5,883 nt of DNA from CALGFH01 sp045807325 (lineage in GTDB: Bacteria > Actinomycetota > CALGFH01). The translations under genes were made by a program, and so were the position numbers. This document shows positions 1-5,563 of the stretch, in pieces. Numbering within the stretch: the first letter of the stretch is position 1; every line of letters begins with the position of its first letter. The notes under the pieces are model-generated. The model worked only from the letters and a program-made list of their open reading frames with translations, had not been told where the DNA came from and did no database searches. The stretch is from the NCBI GenBank assembly GCA_045807325.1, contig JBJMHP010000238.1:1-5883 (forward strand), in the 5' to 3' direction.

Positions 1-617
1 CCGACGAGCTGCTGGCCACGACGCGCAGCGTCCGCCGGCGGCTCGACCTGACCCGCCCGGTGGACCGGGAGGTGCTGGAGGAGTGCCTGCGCCTGGCCCA
101 GCAGGCGCCGACGGCCAGCTACGCCCAGAACTGGCACTTCGTGGTGGTGACGGACCCGGAGCGTCGGGCCGCGCTGGGGGAGCTGTGGCGCAGTGTCGCC
201 CGGCCGTACGTGCAGCGGCGGGCCGCCGCGGCCGCCGCCGACGACCGCGTCGCCCGCATCTCGGATGCCGTCCGCTACCTGGCCGACCACATCCACGAGG
301 TGCCGGTGCACCTGATCCCGTGCGTGGAGGGCCGGACCGACCACGCCCCGGTGGTGGTGCAGGCGTCGCGGTGGGGGTCGATCATCCCGGCCGCCTGGAG
401 CTTCATGCTGGCCGCCCGGGCCCGCGGGCTCGGCAGCGTCTGGACCACCTTCCACCTGCGCCATGAGCGCGAGGCGGCCGAGCTGCTGGGGATCCCGTTC
501 GACGAGGTGATGCAGGCGGCCCTGATCCCGGTCGCCTACACCGTCGGCACCGACTTCCGGCCCGCCGCCCGCGCGCCCCTGGACACGATGGTCCACTGGG
601 ACCGGTGGTCGCCCTAG
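1..617 (+). CDS. Nitroreductase family protein (5' end outside window)
   Basis: Probable FMN-dependent NAD(P)H oxidoreductase of the nitroreductase fold, which reduces nitroaromatics, quinones or similar small electrophiles in the cytoplasm; the real substrate is unknown. The reading frame is open from base 3 and gives 204 visible residues. It starts with DELLATTRSVRRRLD, matching the N-terminal helix of the family whose R-S-x-R basic residues (visible residues 8-13) contact the FMN phosphate. The QAPTASYAQNWHFVVVTDP segment follows, in the place of the usual AP(S/T)xxNxQPW-FVVV strand. Near the C-terminus AAWSFMLAARARGLGSVWTTFHL is the typical helix and loop before the last FMN contacts, followed by LLGIP. 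The GTG at 60 is not a credible start because it would remove the R-S-x-R motif; the true start is probably only a few codons before the window. The stop codon overlaps the stop of the convergent TetR gene. Family assignment is firm, substrate is not. Confidence 0.88.
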   Translation, partial: DELLATTRSVRRRLDLTRPVDREVLEECLRLAQQAPTASYAQNWHFVVVTDPERRAALGELWRSVARPYVQRRAAAAAADDRVARISDAVRYLADHIHEVPVHLIPCVEGRTDHAPVVVQASRWGSIIPAAWSFMLAARARGLGSVWTTFHLRHEREAAELLGIPFDEVMQAALIPVAYTVGTDFRPAARAPLDTMVHWDRWSP

Positions 618-1282
618 GCCTGGGCGGCGATCCCGTCGAGCAGCCAGCGCAGGCCGGTGTGGAACTGGCGGTCGTCGGTGGGAGCGGCCAGGGGGCCGGC
701 GAGCTGCCGTAGCTTGGGGAAGCGGTCCTCGGGCAGGCCGGCGTAGGCCGCCTCCACCCCCCGGGTCCGCGCCGGCGAGTCGGTCTGGAGGCGCGGCGCC
801 TGGAAGGCGGCGAAGCCCAGCGAGTAGATCAGCAGAACCCGCAGCGCCTCGACCGCCCGCTCGCCCTCCACACCCCCGCGGCGCAGCAGGGCCAGGGTGA
901 TCTCGCCCAGCCGGGCCGCGTTGGGCCCCAGTGCCGGGCGGGCCAGGAACACCGGCGCCAGCTGGGGGTGGGCCAGCAGCAGCCGCCGGGAGGCGTCCAT
1001 CACCCTGACCAGCCCGTCGCGCCAGTCCTCCCCGGCCGGGTCGCCGGGGTCGATGTCGGCCAGCAGGTCGTCCAGCAGGGCGTCCAGCAGCGCCTCCTTG
1101 TCGGAGACGTAGGTGTAGAGCGCGTTGGGCATCACCCCCAGCTCGGCGGCCAGGTGGCGCATGGTGAGGCGGTCCACCCCCTCGGCGTCGGCGATGCGGC
1201 GGGCGGCGGCAAGGACCTGCTCGCGGGACAGGCCGGCCCGCTGGCCGGCGCCGCGGTGGCGGGGGCGCTCGGAACTTGACAT
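614..1282 (-). CDS. TetR family transcriptional repressor
   Basis: Protein of 222 residues, a normal TetR-family length. After a basic Ser/Arg-rich leader, residues 18-67 form the three-helix DNA-binding domain: LSREQVLAAARRIADAEG, then the helix-turn-helix at about 39-65 with TMRHLAAELGV and the recognition helix PNALYTYVSDKEAL. The Ala/Leu-rich rest, with WRDGLVRVMDASRRLLLAHP, resembles the C-terminal ligand and dimer domain of tetracycline-repressor-like members (TetR_C_1 type). I chose the ATG at 1282. The frame remains open to an ATG at 1351, but that extension would translate the operator repeats (peptide CTLYNYCTLYN) and is not family-like. The gene is divergent from the alpha/beta hydrolase gene across 61 bp containing twin palindromic sites, so it probably represses that gene and itself; this is inferred from position. 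Ligand unknown. Its stop overlaps the stop of the nitroreductase gene by 4 bp. Confidence 0.9.
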   Translation of the reverse strand: MSSSERPRHRGAGQRAGLSREQVLAAARRIADAEGVDRLTMRHLAAELGVMPNALYTYVSDKEALLDALLDDLLADIDPGDPAGEDWRDGLVRVMDASRRLLLAHPQLAPVFLARPALGPNAARLGEITLALLRRGGVEGERAVEALRVLLIYSLGFAAFQAPRLQTDSPARTRGVEAAYAGLPEDRFPKLRQLAGPLAAPTDDRQFHTGLRWLLDGIAAQA

Positions 1283-1305
1283 GACCCTATTGTACAACGT
1301 ACAGT
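1276..1305 (+). promoter_or_regulatory. Probable promoter of the alpha/beta hydrolase gene
   Basis: A perfect -35 hexamer TTGACA lies at 1276-1281 and TACAGT, a good -10 match, at 1300-1305, with an 18-bp spacer. Transcription would begin near 1312, giving a leader of about 32 nt before the ATG at 1344. The -35 overlaps the first codons of the divergent repressor gene. The first operator copy fills the spacer and -10, and the second covers the predicted start point, as expected for a repressible promoter. Seen by eye only, with no transcript data. Confidence 0.55.
1289..1294 (-). promoter_or_regulatory. -10 element of the TetR gene, likely leaderless
   Basis: Read on the minus strand, TACAAT is followed by six bases (AGGGTC) and then the ATG of the TetR gene. 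That spacing would put the transcription start at or within a base of the A of the start codon, giving a leaderless mRNA, which is common in actinobacteria. No strong Shine-Dalgarno sequence precedes this ATG. A -35 is not clear; TTGTAC at 1315-1310 is at a short 15-bp spacing. The element lies inside the first operator copy, so autorepression is plausible. Confidence 0.4.
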
Positions 1306-1322
1306 AATTGTACAACGTACAA
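1290..1322. promoter_or_regulatory. Twin operator for the TetR repressor
   Basis: The 14-mer TTGTACAACGTACA occurs twice, at 1290-1303 and 1308-1321, with an 18-bp period and a 4-bp gap. Each copy contains the perfect inverted repeat TGTAC-AAC-GTACA; in the second copy it extends to TTGTAC-AAC-GTACAA (1308-1322). The sites stand out as AT-richer DNA in a very GC-rich window and lie between a divergent TetR gene and its neighbour. Short dyads of this sort are typical TetR-family operators, and two copies could seat two dimers cooperatively. Binding by this particular repressor is inferred. Confidence 0.75.
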
Positions 1323-1331
1323 CTCCATGAG

Positions 1332-1337
1332 GGAGGT
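1332..1337 (+). promoter_or_regulatory. Ribosome binding site of the alpha/beta hydrolase gene
   Basis: GGAGGT lies six bases before the ATG at 1344. It decides the start against the upstream in-frame TTG at 1308, which would translate operator DNA and has no such site. Confidence 0.75.
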
Positions 1338-1343
1338 TCGCGG

Positions 1344-2138
1344 ATGACCACCTACGTCCTCGCCGGCGGGGCCTGGCTGGGCGGCTGGGCCTGGCAACCG
1401 GTGGCCCGGCAGTTGCGGAGCCACGGCCATGAGGTCCACTCGGTGACCTTCACCGGGCTGGGGGACCGCTCCCACCTGGCCGCCCCCGAGGTCGACCTCG
1501 ACACCTACGTCACCGACGTGGTCAACCTGATCGAGTTCGAGGACCTTCACGACGTGGTCCTGGTCGGGCACAGCTACGCCGGGATCGTGGTCACCGGGAC
1601 GGCTGACCGGATCCCCGAGCGCATCTCCCTGCTCGCCTACCTCGACTCGGGGCCCAGCCCCGACGGGGTCTCGTTCCTGGACCTCCAGCCGCCCGCGGCC
1701 AGGGAGCTGCTCGAGCGGCTGGTCGAGCAGGAGGGCGAGGGCTGGCGGCTGCCCATGCCGTCATGGGAGGACCTGGAGGGGGTCATGGGGGCGAGCCTCG
1801 AGGGGCTCGGCCCCGAGGAGCGGGCCCGCATGCGGGGCCGCTCCGTCGCCCAGCCGCGCCGTACCTGGTCCGAGCCCCTGTCGCTCGGCAACCCGGCCCG
1901 CGAGCGGCTCCCCAAGCTGCTGATCACCTGCAGCATCCCGCTGGCCCAGGTGCGGGAGATGATCGCCGCCGGCCACCCCTGGTTCGCCGAGCTGGCCGGA
2001 CCGGAGTGGTCGTTCCTGGAGCTGCCCACCGGGCACTGGCCGATGTTCTCGGTCCCCGAGCAGCTGGCGGCGCTGCTGGACCGGCTCCCGGCGGCAGCGG
2101 CGTCCCGCTCGTGGCGCTCGGCCTCGCGGTTGCCGTAG
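1344..2138 (+). CDS. Alpha/beta fold hydrolase (esterase-like)
   Basis: A 264-residue cytosolic alpha/beta hydrolase related to the EstC / hydroxynitrile-lyase-like esterases; no signal peptide is visible. Strand 1 and the oxyanion loop are YVLAGGAWLGGWAWQPVARQL (residues 4-24). The usual His of the HGAWHGGW-type motif is Gly here. The next strand leads to TFTGLGDRSHLA. The nucleophile elbow is VLVGHSYAG with Ser77, and the catalytic His is probably His231 in PTGHWPMFSVPEQL. The acid residue is not obvious: the late strand reads LLITCSIPLAQV without the usual Asp/Glu, so Asp101 or Asp107 in AYLDSGPSPDG are candidates. It is divergently transcribed from the TetR gene behind the twin operators and is the likely main target of that repressor. 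Its last 15 or so residues (AAAASRSWRSASRLP) are a low-complexity tail. Substrate is not predictable; a detoxifying or degradative esterase role is an inference. Confidence 0.87.
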   Translation: MTTYVLAGGAWLGGWAWQPVARQLRSHGHEVHSVTFTGLGDRSHLAAPEVDLDTYVTDVVNLIEFEDLHDVVLVGHSYAGIVVTGTADRIPERISLLAYLDSGPSPDGVSFLDLQPPAARELLERLVEQEGEGWRLPMPSWEDLEGVMGASLEGLGPEERARMRGRSVAQPRRTWSEPLSLGNPARERLPKLLITCSIPLAQVREMIAAGHPWFAELAGPEWSFLELPTGHWPMFSVPEQLAALLDRLPAAAASRSWRSASRLP

Positions 2139-2316
2139 GCGGCCCGGCGGACGGCCGGCGATGAGCCAGGCCACCAGGGTGGCGATCGAGCCGAGGGTCG
2201 CGGCCACCAGGGCCAGTGGGCGACACCAGGCCACCCCGTCGGCCGGCTCACGTCGGCCACCAGGGGCCGGCTGCCCCTGCGGGACGGCCTTGGCCTCAGG
2301 CCACACGGCCAGCGGC
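2139..2316. other. Intergenic gap between convergent genes with short repeats
   Basis: No gene is supported in these 178 bases. They contain three copies of the 11-mer GGCCACCAGGG at 2169-2179, 2202-2212 and 2255-2265, a GC-rich hairpin, and a 6-1-6 inverted repeat TGGCCTCAGGCCA at 2291-2303. A minus-strand stretch at 2216-2157 would encode a hydrophobic peptide (LALVAATLGSIATLVAWLIA), but that frame has no stop before entering deep antisense of the hydrolase gene, so it is not called. Confidence 0.5.
2261..2279. terminator. GC-rich hairpin between convergent genes
   Basis: CAGGGGC and GCCCCTG form a perfect 7-bp stem around a 5-nt loop (CGGCT). It lies 122 bp after the hydrolase stop and 38 bp beyond the aldehyde dehydrogenase stop, so it could end transcription from either side. 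It has no T-tract on either strand, so it would have to act as a U-less hairpin of the kind often proposed in high-GC bacteria. A chance hairpin cannot be excluded. Confidence 0.33.
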
Positions 2317-3870
2317 TCAGGCCGACGGGTAGCGCTGGTAGTCGGGGAAGTTGCCGAACAGGTGCTCGCCCGGCGGTCCCTGGGTGACGGCATGGACCAG
2401 CAGCTCGCCGCCGACGAAGGCGCCCTTCCAGGAGGCGCCCCGTCCCCCGAACGGTTCGGCCTTGTCGCCGCGGGACCGGGGCTTGTTGATGCCGATCTTG
2501 AACGCGTGCACCTCGGCCGCGAACTGCCGGGCCAGCTGCTCGTCGTCGCAGGCGATGGAGGCGACCAGGCAGCCGTTGGAGGCGTTCATCTCGGCCAGCA
2601 GCTCGGCCGGGGAGTCGACCAGCACGACCGTGTCCACGGGGCCGAACGGCTCGGCGTGGCCGAGGGCGCTGGCCCCGGGCGGGTCCAGCAGGGCGACCGG
2701 CGGCAGGTAGGCCGAGGTGTCCTGGCCGGACAGGAACCAGCCCTCGGCGAGGGAGCTGCGGAACAGCGGGGTCGCGGCCATCTGGATGGCCAGATCGATC
2801 TCCTGCTCCAGCTCGGTCACCTTGGCGGCGTTGATGAGGGGCCCGAAGTCCAGGTCGGGCGGGTCGTCCTCGGGGTCGACCACGGCCAAGGGGTGGCCGA
2901 AGGTGAGGGACCGGGCCACCTCCAGGTACATGGTCAGGAACCGGTCGAACAGGGTCCGCTGGACCACATAGCGGGGGTAGGCGGTGCAGCGCTGCTTGCC
3001 GTACTCGAAGCCCTTCTTGAGGTGGCCGGCCAGGGTGTCCCAGTCGCTGAACTCCCAGATCCCCCAGGCATTCAGGCCTTCCTGCTCCAGCATGTGGCGC
3101 TTGTCGGTCTGGACCAGCTGGCTGGCGATCTGGCCGCCGGCGTCCCGGCCGCCGACAAAGGCCAGGCAGCCGATGTCGTCGTTCAGCACCAGGGCGGGGG
3201 ACAGCCGCGACCCCGAGCCGCTGAGCAGGGTGACGGGCAGGTCGCTGCGGCGCATGAGCGCGGCCGACAGGGTCAGGGCGCACAGGCCCCCGTCGGTCGG
3301 TGTCTTGGCGATCACCGCGTTGCCGGCCAGGAACTGGACCAGCATGGCGTGCACGAGCACGCTCAGCGGGTAGTTCCAGGAGGCGATGTTCGACACCGGG
3401 CCGGCCAGCGGCTGGCGGCCGGCCACCATCGGCTCGACCTCCTCCAGGTACCAGCGGACCCCGGTGATGGTCCGGTCCACCGAGGTCAGGGCCTGGCGCC
3501 AGGGCTTGCCGATCTCCCACACCAGCAGCAGGGCGAGCAGCTCGCGGTGAGCCTCGAGCTCGTCGATGCAGCGGGCAACGCGGGCCCGGCGCTCGTCCAG
3601 GTCGACCGTGATCCACTCCCGGTGCTCGGCCGCGGCCGCCGCCACCGCCTGGAGGGCCTGGTCGAGCTTGAGCATGGGCGGTCCGGCGATCGGGCTGGCG
3701 TCGACCGGGCTGGTGGCCTCGGACGGCTCGCCGGCCAGCTGCCAGTCGCCGCCCCACAGGTTGCGGACCCGGTCGCGCTCGAACGCCTCGGGTGCGAGCT
3801 GGCGGCAGCGGGCGTAGGCGTCCTCCCAGCTCGCACCCGGCCGGACATGCTTGGGGGCTTCAGTGGGCAT
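2317..3870 (-). CDS. Aldehyde dehydrogenase superfamily protein
   Basis: A 517-residue NAD(P)-dependent dehydrogenase that would oxidise an aldehyde to an acid or acyl product; substrate unknown. The start at 3870 is set by the strong site GGGGAGGG (3885-3878) seven bases upstream; the open frame reaches 3960 but that extension is not needed. Catalytic residues are in order: Asn166 in NIASWNYPL (oxyanion), Glu262 in MLEQEGLNAWGIW (general base, normally ELGG), nucleophile Cys295 in GKQRCTAYPRYVV, and Glu407 in AEPFGPV. Their spacing is close to that of classical ALDHs. The nucleotide-loop segment reads CLAFVGGRDAGGQIA instead of the usual FTGSxxxG. The C-terminal NKPRSRGDKAEPFGGRGASWKG corresponds to the family's EPFGGxKxSG end motif. 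It is therefore an intact but divergent member, and I could not place it in a named subfamily. It is divergent from lpdA across 164 bp and convergent with the hydrolase gene. A shared pathway with the E3/E2 genes is only suggested by position. Confidence 0.88.
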   Translation of the reverse strand: MPTEAPKHVRPGASWEDAYARCRQLAPEAFERDRVRNLWGGDWQLAGEPSEATSPVDASPIAGPPMLKLDQALQAVAAAAAEHREWITVDLDERRARVARCIDELEAHRELLALLLVWEIGKPWRQALTSVDRTITGVRWYLEEVEPMVAGRQPLAGPVSNIASWNYPLSVLVHAMLVQFLAGNAVIAKTPTDGGLCALTLSAALMRRSDLPVTLLSGSGSRLSPALVLNDDIGCLAFVGGRDAGGQIASQLVQTDKRHMLEQEGLNAWGIWEFSDWDTLAGHLKKGFEYGKQRCTAYPRYVVQRTLFDRFLTMYLEVARSLTFGHPLAVVDPEDDPPDLDFGPLINAAKVTELEQEIDLAIQMAATPLFRSSLAEGWFLSGQDTSAYLPPVALLDPPGASALGHAEPFGPVDTVVLVDSPAELLAEMNASNGCLVASIACDDEQLARQFAAEVHAFKIGINKPRSRGDKAEPFGGRGASWKGAFVGGELLVHAVTQGPPGEHLFGNFPDYQRYPSA

Positions 3871-3940
3871 CGGCGTTCCCTCCCCGTGCGACGCCTCTTC
3901 CTGCACTCCGAGACTGTCGCCAGCGGGCTGCGGCTTGTCG

Positions 3941-3982
3941 AATCCAAAGTGCATATCCATTCCATGCTTTTTTGAATTGGAC
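3941..3982. promoter_or_regulatory. AT-rich island in the divergent aldehyde dehydrogenase / lpdA promoter region
   Basis: Within the 164-bp gap between the two divergent genes, about 40 bases are strikingly AT-rich. They form an imperfect inverted repeat: TCCAAAGTGCAT (3943-3954) faces ATGCTTTTTTGAATTGGA (3964-3981), with GCAT/ATGC and TCCAA/TTGGA as matching arms. A run of six T residues lies at 3968-3973. This is the best place for the promoters and a regulator site, but I cannot assign convincing -35/-10 pairs on either strand. TTGGAC at 3977-3982 is a possible -35 for lpdA without a clear -10. Confidence 0.35.
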
Positions 3983-4022
3983 GAGACCCCGGCCGATCGC
4001 CGACAACGGGGCTGCCGGCGAC

Positions 4023-4030
4023 GGAGGTGA
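4023..4030 (+). promoter_or_regulatory. Ribosome binding site of lpdA
   Basis: GGAGGTGA is a full match to the anti-Shine-Dalgarno complement and lies four bases before the ATG at 4035. It fixes the start; the frame stays open upstream to 3792 only because the DNA is GC-rich. Confidence 0.8.
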
Positions 4031-4034
4031 TCGC

Positions 4035-5552
4035 ATGCCCGAACAGACAGCGCAGGGGTTCGACCTGGTGGTCGTCGGGGGCGGTCCGGGCGGCTACCCG
4101 GCGGCGATCCGGGCGGCTCAGCTCGGGCTGAAGACCGCGCTGGTCGAGAAGGAGCGTCCCGGCGGGGTCTGCCTGAACTGGGGGTGCATCCCGACCAAGG
4201 CGATGCTGCGCTCGGCCGAGGTGCTGGAGACGATGCAGCACGGCGCCGACTACGGGGTCCTGGCCGACAACGTCCGGCTCGACTGGTCGGCGGTGGTCAA
4301 GCGCAAGGAGCGGGTCACCAAGAGCCTCACCGACGGCGTGGCCAGCCTGCTCAAGGCCAACGGGGTGACGGTGGTCAACGGCCATGCCCGGTTCGTCGGG
4401 CCCACGGCCGTCGAGGTCGTGGCCGTCGGCGAGGCGCCCCTTGGGCCCGGGGGACCGCTGTACAACGCCCCGCCCGCCCCCGACGGCCGGCCCCGGGCAA
4501 GGCTGGAGGGACGCAACCTGATCGTGGCCACCGGCTCGACCCCGGTGCTACTGCCGATCCCCGGGATCGACCTGCCCGGGGTGGTCTCCTCCGACGGCGC
4601 GTTCCTGCTGCCCGAGGTCCCGAGGCGGATCGTGATCATCGGGGCCAGCGCGGTCGGGGCCGAGTGGGCCGCCATGTTCTCCGCCTTCGGGTCCGAGGTG
4701 ACCATGGTCGAGCTGCTGCCGACCCTGCTCCCGGCCGAGGACGAGGACATGGGCAAGGCGCTGGCCCGCTCGTTCACCAGGCGGGGGATCAAGATCCAGA
4801 CGGGACGGACCGTCTCCGAGATCGCCCCGGCGGGCGAGGGCAAGGCGAAGGGCAAGGGCAAGAGCGGGCCGCTGCGGGTCACGATCACCGACCCGGACGG
4901 CCAGCACCCCACCCAGGTCGAGGCCGACGTGGTCCTGGTCGGGGTCGGCCGCCGGCCCAACACCGCCGGCCTGGACCTGGAGCGTACCGGCGTGGCCACC
5001 GACCAGCGCGGCTGGGTCCCGGTCGACGAGCAGCTGCGCACCAACATGCCCGGCGTCTCGGCAATCGGAGACGTGACCGGCAAGGTCCTGCTGGCCCATG
5101 TGGCCAGCCACCAGGGGCTGGTCGCCGCCGGCGTGCTCGCCGGCCACGACGAGCGGATTGACTACAGGACCGTCCCGGCCGCCACCTTCACCCACCCCGA
5201 GGTGGCCAGCGTGGGGCTGACCGAGGCGGCGGCCAGGGAGGCCGGCCACGACGTGGTCGTCGGCCGCTTCCCCTTCACCGCCCTGGGCCGGGCCCAGACC
5301 TACGGGTCCACCGAGGGGCTGGTCAAGGTCGTCGCCGAGGCCAGCTACCGGGAGGTGCTCGGGGTCCACATCATCGGGCCCAGCGCCAGCGACCTGATCC
5401 CCGAGGGCGTGGTGGCCATGCACCTGGAAGCCACCCTGGACGACATCGCCGACATCATCCATGCCCACCCGACCCTGGGCGAGAGCACCATGGAGGCGGC
5501 CATGGTCGCCCTCGGCCTCCCCGTCCACGTCACCCGGCCCAGGCGCCGGTAG
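4035..5552 (+). CDS. lpdA: Dihydrolipoyl dehydrogenase (E3)
   Basis: FAD-dependent enzyme that reoxidises dihydrolipoyl groups of 2-oxoacid dehydrogenase (or glycine cleavage) complexes with NAD+. It has 505 residues, slightly longer than the usual 460-480. The N-terminal FAD site is DLVVVGGGPGGYPAAIRAAQLG (10-31), followed by the redox disulfide CLNWGCIPTK with Cys46 and Cys51. The second FAD contact is NMPGVSAIGDVTG (337-349). The C-terminal dimer domain carries the catalytic dyad HPTLGE with His478 and Glu483. All residues needed for activity are present. The NAD loop reads GASAVGAE (203-210) where GxGxxGxE is usual. Extra length comes from a Gly/Pro-rich loop (about 132-158) and a Lys/Gly run (269-278). 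There is no N-terminal lipoyl domain. The E2 gene begins 11 bp after the stop, so the two are probably co-transcribed. Assignment is firm; which complex it serves is not shown. Confidence 0.95.
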   Translation: MPEQTAQGFDLVVVGGGPGGYPAAIRAAQLGLKTALVEKERPGGVCLNWGCIPTKAMLRSAEVLETMQHGADYGVLADNVRLDWSAVVKRKERVTKSLTDGVASLLKANGVTVVNGHARFVGPTAVEVVAVGEAPLGPGGPLYNAPPAPDGRPRARLEGRNLIVATGSTPVLLPIPGIDLPGVVSSDGAFLLPEVPRRIVIIGASAVGAEWAAMFSAFGSEVTMVELLPTLLPAEDEDMGKALARSFTRRGIKIQTGRTVSEIAPAGEGKAKGKGKSGPLRVTITDPDGQHPTQVEADVVLVGVGRRPNTAGLDLERTGVATDQRGWVPVDEQLRTNMPGVSAIGDVTGKVLLAHVASHQGLVAAGVLAGHDERIDYRTVPAATFTHPEVASVGLTEAAAREAGHDVVVGRFPFTALGRAQTYGSTEGLVKVVAEASYREVLGVHIIGPSASDLIPEGVVAMHLEATLDDIADIIHAHPTLGESTMEAAMVALGLPVHVTRPRRR

Positions 5553-5557
5553 GGAGG
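5552..5557 (+). promoter_or_regulatory. Ribosome binding site of the E2 gene
   Basis: GGGAGG begins on the last base of the lpdA stop codon and lies six bases before the ATG at 5564. It supports a real start here, and hence a protein without an N-terminal lipoyl domain. Confidence 0.7.
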
Positions 5558-5563
5558 CGGGCC

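Noticed and set aside
1283..1351. N-terminal extension of the TetR protein to an ATG at 1351
   Set aside because: It would translate the operator repeats twice and pass the neighbouring gene's start; the family-like N-terminus begins at 1282.
2157..2234. Small minus-strand membrane peptide beginning at a GTG at 2234
   Set aside because: It has a hydrophobic segment of about 20 residues, but the frame does not stop until it is several hundred bases antisense into the hydrolase gene, and no good ribosome binding site precedes it.
1637..3757. Very long minus-strand open frame (about 700 codons)
   Set aside because: It is antisense to the hydrolase and out of phase with the aldehyde dehydrogenase. 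The peptide is Arg/Pro/Gly-rich low complexity with no family motif, a usual artefact of GC-rich codon bias.
2161..3975. Long plus-strand open frame antisense to the aldehyde dehydrogenase
   Set aside because: The product is Gly/Gln/His/Val-rich without motifs and mirrors the aldehyde dehydrogenase, whose catalytic residues and ribosome binding site are clear.
3792..4034. In-frame upstream extension of lpdA, checked for a fused lipoyl domain
   Set aside because: The peptide has no lipoyl DKA motif, runs through antisense of the aldehyde dehydrogenase and the AT-rich gap, and the perfect Shine-Dalgarno site marks 4035 as the start.
3486..4385. Minus-strand frame crossing the aldehyde dehydrogenase / lpdA gap
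   Set aside because: It spans the promoter region and the N-terminal halves of two well-supported genes, and its translation is Arg/Pro/Ser-rich and not protein-like.
4548..5528. Long minus-strand frame antisense to lpdA
   Set aside because: Its composition (Gly, Asp, His, Val runs) is that of a shadow of lpdA.
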